Positions 55,935-64,000 of a DNA stretch of 64,000 bases are shown one piece after another. The translations under genes were made by a program, and so were the position numbers. The notes under the pieces were generated by a model that worked only from the letters and a program-made list of their open reading frames with translations, searched no databases and was not told the DNA's origin. The first letter of the stretch is position 1. Each line of letters opens with the position of its first letter. Origin of the DNA: Protopterus annectens (taxonomy: Eukaryota > Chordata > Ceratodontiformes > Protopteridae); NCBI RefSeq assembly GCF_019279795.1, contig NC_056737.1, positions 1,200,365,723 to 1,200,429,722 of the forward strand, given 5' to 3'.

Positions 55935-57221
55935 TCATGGAAGGATATTCCGGAGCACCACAGAACCAAAGAATGCTCTCCTTCTGGAAGCCAAATCCAA
56001 TTTGTACTGAGAAATAAATGTATGAGATGAGGACCAAGTAGCTGCAGAACAAATATCCAAAGACACTCTAGACCAAAAGGCTGCAGATGTAACCATGGAC
56101 CTAGTGGAATGATCTTCCACCTGACCTGGAAGAGATATGCCTCTGTCCTGATAGACCTGAGGGATGCATGAAGAACTCCATCTAGCAATAGTGACCTTGG
56201 AGATAGGTTTCCCCAAAAAGGGTTTATATAAAGATACAAACGATCAGATTTACGGAAATTTTTTGTGCTGTGTAAATAGAATCATAACTGTCTATGAACA
56301 TCCGACAGGTGGAGTCTGTATTCCATTTTGTTAGAAAAATTAGGAAAAAACACAGGCAAATTGATGGTCTGATTGATATTGACTGTTGATGCCACTTTAG
56401 GAAGAAAGGATGGATTGGTTCGAAGGGAAACCGTATCTTTGTGAAAAATCATGTAAGAAACTTTGATGGACAAGGCCTGTAATTCTGAAACCCTTTTGGC
56501 AGAGGTAATAGCCACCAGAAAAGCTGTTTTCCAAGATAAATATTTCAGATCTGCTGTTGCAGCAGGCTTGAAATGCGGAGCAACCAAAGCTTGAAGAATC
56601 ATATAAGGTCCCATGGGGGAACAGGATCTTTGACCAGGGGCATAACAAAAAGGTGCCTTTAATAAAGGCTTTACACAGTCTGGAAGAGGCTGAAGAGGCA
56701 GAATTCTTGCCCAGATGAAAAGGAGAGATGGCAGACAACTGAACCTTGACAGTAGAAGAACTAGCTCAGTGTTGAAAAATATCAGCTAGAAAATCAAGAA
56801 TGGTGGAAATAGGAGCCATGAAAGGGTCTAAACTCCTTTGAGAGGCCCAAAAGGAAAAATATTTCCACTTGCTGCGGTAAACCTTCCTGGTCGAAGACTT
56901 ATGAGCAGCCATCAAAATAGATCTAACTGAGGAGGATAGTCCAGGAGTCCTAGCAATCACGGGAACTGGAGCAGCCAAGCTGTGAGCTTCAAACTGTCCA
57001 GATTCAGATGAGGCACCCCCGAAGGGTGTGAAATTAGATCCTGCATGGGATCCAGGATCCAAGGCGGAGCCAGAAGGTGAGACCAAAGGAAGGGAAACCA
57101 TACCTGGCAAGGCCAGAACGGAGCAATGAGGATCACTTTGCTCCCCAGTCGACGAGCTTTCTGTAGAAACCTCAGAATAAGAGGTACTGGCGGGTAAGCA
57201 TACAGAAGAATGGGAGGCCAA
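55935..57221 (-). pseudogene. DIRS tyrosine recombinase (E6), broken
   Basis: The N-terminal and core-binding part is at 56766-57221 (RKVYRSKWKYFSFWASQRSL). The middle, with SAKRVSELQAL and the first Arg, is at 56282-56614. The C-terminus is at 55935-56216 with FISQYKLDLASRRRA, where the Tyr nucleophile remains but the preceding His is Gln. The HSTR block reads HSTRSMVTS. A stop at 56765 (Q/* before CFNIS-like sequence) and shifts at about 56620 and 56240 break the frame. Compared with E2 it is more decayed. Confidence 0.88.
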
Positions 57222-58665
57222 TCATGAACTAGAGCATCTCTGGGGGACTCTCCTGGCAGGCGGTTCAGAGTGAAAAACTTGCTACACTTCAGATTGGAAG
57301 AAGATGCAAAGAGATCGCAACAAGGTTGATCCCACTTGCTGAAGATCTGTTTCACTACTGAAAGATTCAGAAACCACTTGTAAGGCATCAGAATGGCCCG
57401 ACTTAGCCTGTCCGCTAGGATGCTGGACTGTTCAGGAATGTGCATTGTGATGAGAAAGCGACCCGTGGAGATCACCCATTCCCACACTCTCATGACCTCG
57501 CAACAAAGGGGGTAAGATCTGGTCCCTCCTTGTTTGTTGATATACCAGACCACTGACATGTTGCCTGACTGAATTGCAATCGTTCCCAGAGGAAGAAAGG
57601 CATGAAGGGCCTGCAATGCTAGAAGGACAGCCCTCATCTCTAGGACATTTATGTGCAAGCTGGTCTCTATAGGGGACCACAGGCTTTGGATTGTCCTGCC
57701 AGAACAATGCCCCCCCACCCGAATTGGGAGGTGTCCGTGGTCACTGCGGCTTAGGCCGGGGCCGGAACAAAGGGTCATCTCTCCAAAATGTCCGGAGAAC
57801 ACATCCACCATATGAGAGATGACCGACAGACTCAACTGAGTTGAATTGGATAGTTCCAACAGGGACCATTGTACAGCTAGAGTCCACTGTAGAATTCTCA
57901 TGTGTAACCGGGAATACGGGAGAAGAGTTATGGTCACCACCATTGAGCCTAAGGCCCTCAACACAGATTCCGCCATTGGGAGATGAGCTGGTAGATCAGG
58001 GAGACATGCATCCTCAGGTTTTGAACTCTCTCCGAGGTCAGGAAGATTTTGCACTGAGGAGTATCTATCCTGGCACCAATGTAGTCTATTACCTGTACAG
58101 CATCTAGGAGAGATTTGGATGCATTGATTGTGATCCACAAACACAGGGCAAGAGTCAGGAAATCATCCCTGGTTTGGGAGAGTAGATGCCTGGTTGGAGC
58201 AGTGAGGAGCCAATCGTCCAGGGACGGATAGACCTGAATCTCCTGAAGCCTCAGGTGAGCCGCTACCACTGCCATCACTTTGGTAAACACCCTGGGGGCT
58301 GTTGTGAGACCAAAGGGTTGGGCTCGAAATTGGTAATGATTGACTCGTAGCCGGAAGCAGAGGAACCTCCTGGAGCTTCTGTGCATTTTTATGTGATAGT
58401 AAGCATCCTGGAGGTCTAAAGAGCACATCCAGTCACTCTCTTGCAGGTACGACATGATGGACTATAATGTAATCATCCAGAACTTCTCTTTGGCAACTGA
58501 CAGGTTCAGGGTAAAAAGGTCCAGAATGGGGCTCTTAAGTCCCCTGTTTTCTTTGGCACCAAAAAAAAACCTGGAGTAGAAGCTTGATTCAGACTGATGT
58601 TGGGGGACGGTTTCGATGGCTCGTTTTTCTAGCAGCTTGAGGATTTCCTGTGCTGCTGCCTCCAT
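56957..58665 (-). pseudogene. DIRS RT / RNase H / methylase-like (E6), two main frames
   Basis: The RT (57958-58455) has SLDLQDAYYHIKMH (motif A), FGLTTAPRVFTKVMAVVAAH and YPSLDDWLL, in which Tyr of the usual YLDD is Ser but both Asp remain. The frame at 56957-58144 carries RNase H (HINVLEMRAVLLAL, QSGNMSVVWYINKQGG, LADRLSRAIL) and the methylase-like block (CDLFASSSNLKC, APFWPCQVWFPFL). The third RNase H Asp (TDN in other copies) is Gly (SGN), a catalytic loss. A frameshift near 58000 separates RT from RNase H. Confidence 0.88.
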
Positions 58666-58803
58666 TTGTGTGGCTCATATGTCTGGGAGGTGTCTGGGAG
58701 ATTTGGGGGACCCCACAAAGGGAATAGACTATCCTCTGGATATAATCTGCAGCACCCAGTGGCCTGATGTTATGGACTCCCATACCACTAGGTGCAAGGA
58801 CAA

Positions 58804-60819
58804 TCATCCCCCGACTGCCTCCAGAGTAGAGCAGTCGGGCAACCCCTTAGGGTTGCTGCCCGGGTCTGTCCGAGAAAGGTTCTTGAGACCCAAAATTCCT
58901 TGGGCACCCTCTGGCTCTGGGCCGGCACCCATTCTCTCCCCCTCTGCCTCTGGGGGAAGAACAGCCATGAATGCCCCTGGAATACTGTGACTTTCGGAAC
59001 CACATCTTCTTTTGCCCTCTCTGGTCCTGGGAAAAGGACCTTTGAGGGTTCGAGAAGCGAATCCCAATGGCAGACAGTGTCTTCCTGTCCTTCTCACTCT
59101 GGACTAATATCTCTTCAACGGTCTTACCAAAGAGAGTAGCGCCGTCATAAGGGGCATTGGCAAAGGACGCCTTGAAGGGTTCAGAAAATTTACATATTCT
59201 GAGCAAGGCGTTGCACCTCATGGACACCCCGGACCCAGCCACCCTAGCTGCTCCTTCCGTAGCATGTGAAAGGAGTCGCATGGACATGTTGGAGACTGCT
59301 TTTAAAGTGGTCATCCTAATGTGATATGGACTTAGGGGGAGACTCCTCCAGCTCCTTTACCAAGTTGCGTTGGAGTCTGGTGACATGGGCCTGGTAGTTC
59401 AGCATCATAATGGAGAAAGTAGCTGAAGCGTACATCCGCTTCCCTAGGCAGTCGATCATCTGCGACTCATGGTCAGGAGGAAGAACCAAGGAACTCTCCT
59501 GTGCCAGTTCCTTCTTTGTGGCTACTGCATCAATGGGGGAGCCCTTGTTTCATGCTGATCTGTCTGTGGGGGGACTTAAGATTTTGTCGGGTCTTTTTGG
59601 AATTGGTTCCATGGTGTCCGGCTCCTTCCATGCCCATGAGGTGACCAGATCCACCAAAGGATCCACTGGAGGGGACACTCAGGAAGTAGATGGGCCCATG
59701 CCAAAAGCCTCAAGGAACAAAGACTCGTCAGAAGAAGGTTCGGGGGCAGATCAACATCCCCGTTGATGCAGGATTTCCATGATGTCTACAAAGGAGACAT
59801 CCTCGGGAGGTGACCTAGGGGAACTTTCTCCATCATCCAAGTCCGTATCCTCGGTAAGGAACTCGGGGGAGTCCAAGTGCCACCTCTTGCATGTATGCTT
59901 TCAAGGCACCTCTCCGGTGGGGCTCTCCGGGGGAAACTCATAAGCCACTTGTTCCTCATGGGGAACCATCTAGGGCTCCTCGAGCACAGGCTGTCCCTCT
60001 GGTAAAATGATGGGGACCGTAGCAAGAACCGAGGGGGGTCTGTCGGATCCAAGATGGTCTGATCCGAAATGCTCCAGGCGGCTGTCGGCATTGAGGAAGT
60101 GACCCCCTGACTAAAGCCATCCTCTGATCCGAATACTCTGAACTCGATGGATGGATCGGAGGAGATATTGGCTGGAAAAAGGGAAGTGAGCTCTCCCCTC
60201 CTGAGGAAGAGGGGGCTGTCAAGATCCCCATCTGGATCCGAGTACGGATGTCAACCGCAGACAAAGACTGTGTGGACCTCGACAAGGCCACAGACTCCGA
60301 ACTGACGGGTCGGGGCACTGAGGCCCTAGAAGATGAGCATGTCTCCTCCAGCTCTGGGGAGAACATCGGAGATCGGAGCTGAAGGGAGTCACGGATCCAT
60401 AAGGTTTTCACAGGTGAAGGGAGGTCTGGAGATCTCTTTCGCTTTTCCCTCGCATTTGACTCTCTCTCCTTCTCTCTGCTCCTTTTCTGTTCTGCTTCCA
60501 CAGGCTTTTGTACAGGAGGTTGAGTCCCAGCCTGGGAGGGAGGAGAATCCAGGGGAAGAGAAGAAGGAGAGGCAGCCACAGCAGCTGCTGAGACCAAAGC
60601 CGGAGACGAGGAAACAGTCTCTGAAGGGGGAAGAAGGCCTTTGAGGGCCAACTTGGCCTTCCGATCTTTAATGGAGTGGGGGTTGAATCCCGCACATATA
60701 GTGCAGTCGTCACTCAGATGGGCCATGCTCAAGCACATAACACACAGAGTGTGGCCATCCGCAGGGGATAATTTATGACCACACTTAATGCGACATTTAA
60801 AAATAGGCTTGTCAGCCAT
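58804..60819 (-). pseudogene. DIRS gag-like ORF1 (E6), broken
   Basis: It starts at the ATG at 60819 (MADKPIFKCRIKCGHKLSPA). The cysteine pairs are CRIKC (spacing altered from CTEC in E2), CVMC and CTICAGF. SIKDRKAKLALKGLLPPSET and a Glu/Lys/Arg-rich stretch follow in one frame down to about 59956. The C-terminal CKFSEPFKASFANAPYDGATLFGK block is at 58847-59314. Shifts and stops lie at 60090-59956 and around 59320-59780. Confidence 0.83.
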
Positions 60820-61107
60820 AATATCAGTAGAAAGAAAAAAGTGAAGAAAATGCTGTTTCTCACACACACAAACTCAACACATTTGTAGACAGAAAACACT
60901 GGGGGGAGGGCAAAAATCCACACAACTATACAAACTAATCTAACTACCCTAAAACACTATAACTCAACGCACCAAGCGAGGGGAGGAGAAAGAGGAACCT
61001 ATTCTATTACTACCTAACTATTTTTAAAGAAAAAATATATTGAAAAGTTTTTTACCCACTTGAAAAACTATGAGCTCAAAAGATCACAATGCATAAGCTA
61101 TTCGCTG

Positions 61108-61256
61108 CAAATGAGATCTGGGGATGGAAGGTAGTGGAGGTGTATTATGGGTAAGGAGTGGAGCTTGGAACAGATGCTAGTAAAGTTGCCAGCTCGGATC
61201 CAATACGGATTCGATCTCACAAGTTGAAGATCAAATGAAGTAAACTACTTCAGATT
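61108..61256 (-). repeat. E6 right terminal inverted repeat (5' end of element)
   Basis: The inverse of the left repeat, ATGAGATCTGGGGATGGAAG to AAGTAAACTACTTCAGATT. Confidence 0.9.
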
Positions 61257-61541
61257 AAATGTTGTACTTGTATAGAATTACTTAAAAACATTTTTAAAGA
61301 CATTTTAACAAAAACCATAACCAAAAACTATGTTTGATCTTTAAAACTTTTTTTTTTAAAAAAAGCATAGTAGAGCTTAAAAAATTCTTACGATAAAATG
61401 TATAGTAAGAAAACTTTGTTTCTGCCTCCAGCCATAATCTGTATATTTTAAATCCATGTAGCTTAATCCCAAGTTCCACTGCAAAAATTATAACATAATG
61501 TAAAGAATGGGCCACGTTTATAACACTGTAGTATTCCCTCA
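61257..61541 (-). mobile_element. Penelope-like element, 3' UTR (piece 1)
   Basis: Noncoding A/T-rich sequence between the GIY-YIG stop (61542) and the DIRS E6 insertion. By position it is the start of the Penelope 3' region that resumes at 55509. Confidence 0.55.
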
Positions 61542-62108
61542 CTACAATCTAGCTGCCCTTAGTTTTATAACTGGTACTAAGGACACATGTTCATTGAGTC
61601 CCGGGGGCCTATTGGCCTCCAATACAACCTGCAAGTATATCGCACAGTATTCAGTCTTGGCTTCCCATAAACCACCCCTGACATCTTGGGGAATCTCCTC
61701 CAATAAAAAGAATGACAATGTTATTGTGGGGCAATCAAGGGTTTGCTTACAGAGGGCATTGTTCAAATTTTTGTTATGTATGTCCCTATTGTGTTCGTAA
61801 ATCCTTCTCTTTAGCATCCTCTCAGTTTTTGCCACATAGGAGGCTGGACATTTTTTACAATTTGCAACGTACACCAATCCCTTAGAGTCACATGTATTAT
61901 AACTAGTGCCCCAAACATATCTATCCCAAGCTTCAATCAAAACTCCATTACCTTGGGCAATCAAGGGACATTGTGGGCATCTTCCACATTTGTATGTCTC
62001 CAACTTACTACGACTACATCCCCACTGATGATTTCTTTCCATTAAGTCCTTAATGTTAATGTTGTCCTTTCCTAAAAATACAAGTAAAGGGTGTGTTGTT
62101 GATGCCAT
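61542..62108 (-). pseudogene. Penelope-like GIY-YIG endonuclease part
   Basis: A 188-residue open stretch. Residues 41-47 (CGRCPQC) form the cysteine-rich linker typical of Penelope elements. The endonuclease follows: LVYVANCKKCPASYVAKTER (about 78-97; the GIY and YIG pairs read LVY and YVA), then MLKRRIYEHNRDI with the conserved Arg and His. The domain would nick target DNA. It ends with a stop at 61542. The reading continues from the RT part with a stop or shift at 62109, so the full protein is not encoded. Confidence 0.88.
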
Positions 62109-63700
62109 TCAAGTCTGATAGTTTGGAAAACCTCTGCCATTCCTTCTCTTGATAGTGTAAGCGTCCCCACTAAAATCAGTAATGAATGTATACTCATATT
62201 CAACCCCTGTATCCAGACCCCGCCTAGAAGACAAATCAGAATGGGTATTGTTACTCTGATCATTTTTCCCCAAGATGGGGAAAAATCTACACTGTCTGGC
62301 TTTCTTAGCTTCATTGTGGATCCCTTTGATTAGACCTTGGGGATATCCTCTATCACTAAACAAAGATTTCAGATTCTCACATTCAATTTCGAAGTCCCCT
62401 TCGCCCGAAGTCATACGACTGATTCTTACAAATTGACCCTTGACTATACTCTTCTTCTGACTGAATGGGTGGGCACGTCCGAAGTGGAGATGGGAATTAG
62501 AGTAAGTCTCCTTTCTGAAGACCCGAGATTTAAAGCATCCTTCATATTTCTCAATAATAATATCCAAATAATTCAACCTATCCTTTTCAACATGATGAGT
62601 AAATTTCAAAAAGTCAGTAGTACTGGATATATAGTCAAGGAATTTTTTTAATTTTAACCTCTGAGTCATTCCATAAGATGACTATGTCATCCAAAAAAAA
62701 TCTATATAGGAGCCAACTGCTTTTAATGTGAGAATTTAATACAAATTCTTATGTTCCCACTACATAAGACCTAAGTTGGCATAGAATGGTGCTCATCTGG
62801 CCCCCATAGCTACACCACTTACTTGCTGAAAAGAACTCTCCCTCAGGGAAAAGGAAATTGCTTTTAAGAACAATGTCCATTAACTCCAAGCATGTACGGA
62901 CCTTTCTGAATTTCAGGTCTCCTGCTTTGTTGACCATTTCCTCAAAACATGCTATCCCTATGTCATGGGGTATACAGCCAAAAAAGATCTATTATATCAA
63001 TAGTTACCAAACAGAAGTTGCTGGCAATATAATTCAGGCTTAATACATCTCAAGAAGTCCCAGGAATCTCTTTGGACATAAACATCACAAAGAGGGATAT
63101 GTTTCAATTTAACATCTATATATCTGGCTAACAGTGCTGTGACCAAACCTTCTGCAGAAACAATTGGTCTTAAGGAGGGGTCCAGTACATCTTTGTGGAC
63201 TTTGGGTCTGCCAAAAATTGAAGGCACATGAGGTTTATCGTTTTTTAAAAAATAAAAAAATGTTAAAATCAATGAACCCATCCATATCATTTAATGTCAA
63301 ATAAATCCTTTGGTATGCTATATTTATTTTGTTCCTTGATGCCCTGACATATTTGTTGGAGTCACTCAATATTTTTGCCCTCATAAACAAGTGGTGCCCA
63401 TAAGGACAGTCACCCCTCCCTTGTCCGGTTTCATTGCCCTAATGTATTTTTTGTTCCTGATATCGTTCAGAAGGGTCCTTTCATCTCTAGATAAGTCGGG
63501 GGGAGACTTGTTCTTCAAAATCTCAGTCCAAAGTTATCTTTCGACTAGGGATTCAAAATTCCTTAGTTGAGAATACAAGGGGGAGGGTTAAAGGTACTTT
63601 TCCCTTCTCAAAACTTGATCCCCTCCCTTTTGTTGTGTGTCACTGAAAATAATCTGAAGATTCTTCTTACATAAAAACATCTTAAAATCCATAATGACCC
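62109..63700 (-). pseudogene. Penelope-like reverse transcriptase, broken
   Basis: RT of Penelope type, in several frames. The N-terminal part reads DIRNKKYIRAMKPDKGGVTV near 63420-63480. HVPSIFGRPKVHKDVLDPSL then RPIVSAEGLVT is at 62997-63290. The segment LKSNFLFPEGEFF...WCSYGG is at 62749-62937. The catalytic box RFFLDDIVILW, with both Asp, is at about 62660-62710 and is split from the next frame by a shift in an A/T run. The thumb-like part LKFTHHVEKDRLNYLDIIIE then KGQFVRISR, with LFSDRGYPQGLI, is at 62109-62669. Stops and shifts make it inactive. Confidence 0.88.
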
Positions 63701-63898
63701 TACTCACACTGGATTTTTGCCTTGGTACAATGATGGGAGGGGTATATGTGCCCCATTGGCCAGTGTGTGCCCACCATAAAGCCCAGCAGCCCTGGGTCAA
63801 TAAGCTACTGACTGGCCAGTGTCTAGTTGCCCAACTTGGGTTACCTGGGATAGCTCTGTTGAGCGAAAGCTGGACATAAAACCAACCAACCTGCCAAA
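63701..63898 (+). other. Presumed 5' UTR of RTE-like LINE
   Basis: GC-richer than the neighbours, directly before the endonuclease start. It overlaps the upstream limit of the Penelope copy, whose true 5' end cannot be fixed. Confidence 0.35.
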
Positions 63899-64000
63899 CT
63901 GAGAATTGCAGCTCTTAATGTAGGTACACTGACAAGACGCAGCTTGGAAGTGGATGGCATGATGATACGGAAGAGGCTGGGCATCTTATGTATCCAAGAG
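63899..64000 (+). CDS. RTE-like LINE endonuclease, N-terminal start (cut by window edge)
   Basis: 34 codons in frame to the window end: LRIAALNVGTLTRRSLEVDG then MMIRKRLGILCIQE. This is the start of an apurinic-endonuclease-like domain as in RTE/BovB-type LINEs (NVGT-T followed about 20 residues later by the CIQE catalytic Glu). Asn and Glu are present. The rest of the element lies to the right of the window. Confidence 0.75.
   Translation, partial: MRIAALNVGTLTRRSLEVDGMMIRKRLGILCIQE

Larger units (their letters stand above)
55510..61256 (-). mobile_element. DIRS retrotransposon E6, full length
   Basis: A complete - strand element of about 5.75 kb, same family as E2, inserted in the 3' region of a Penelope-like element next to an A-run. 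It has terminal inverted repeats, an internal complementary region at 55798-55901, gag, RT/RNase H and recombinase. All frames carry lesions, with the RT/RNase H part the best kept (395 residues open). Confidence 0.95.

Overview
This looks like a piece of a large vertebrate genome, most likely an amphibian and probably a salamander. No bacterial-type genes or operons are present. The only host coding sequence I can recognise is one 142-nt exon (44195-44336, + strand) of a voltage-gated sodium channel alpha subunit. It encodes the domain I pore loop and has good splice signals on both sides. No other exon of this gene is recognisable, so the window appears to be mostly two very long introns filled with transposable elements. 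The salamander guess rests on the abundance of DIRS retrotransposons, the long introns and the Penelope and CR1/L2 content. It is an inference, not a proof.

The window holds six complete DIRS-type tyrosine-recombinase retrotransposons and the 5' part of a seventh. All lie on the - strand: E0 1-1553 (partial), E1 4070-10251, E2 17190-22838, E3 23637-29838, E4 37673-43836, E5 47692-53997 and E6 55510-61256. Each full copy has inverted terminal repeats and gag (three CxxC pairs), RT/RNase H/methylase-like and tyrosine recombinase reading frames. Each also has an internal complementary region that is the reverse complement of the joined ends, the hallmark of replication through a circle. E3 and E4 are close relatives and E5 is related to them. 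E2 and E6 form a distinct family. E1 and E0 are two further lineages. E5 has an undamaged RT/RNase H/methylase-like frame. The recombinase frames of E3, E4 and E5 are open with all catalytic residues.

Three + strand LINEs of CR1/L2 type carry a GDSL-esterase ORF1 and an endonuclease-RT ORF2: L-I 12005-15835, L-II 16000-30410 and L-III 31660-35534. L-II is one element cut into three pieces by DIRS E2 and E3. Smaller LINE pieces lie at 3640-4020 (+), 11215-11650 (-), 36250-36910 (-) and 45850-46765 (+). A Penelope-like element (- strand, RT plus GIY-YIG) runs from about 63700 to 61540. Its 3' part is interrupted by DIRS E6 and resumes at 55509-55150, where a candidate hammerhead ribozyme lies. 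An RTE-like LINE begins at the right edge (63899-64000, +). Minor items are a tRNA-derived SINE inside E5 whose tail matches the LINE 3' end, a MIR/CORE-like SINE scrap, an (AC)52 microsatellite, a telomere-like minisatellite, a 40-bp tandem repeat at the LINE L-III 5' end and a doubtful LTR-like stretch.

The layout reads as layers of insertion. Old LINE, Penelope and SINE scraps came first. The DIRS copies came later, landing without target duplication, all antisense to the sodium-channel exon, and one (E4) ends only 358 bp before that exon. A SINE later inserted into E5.
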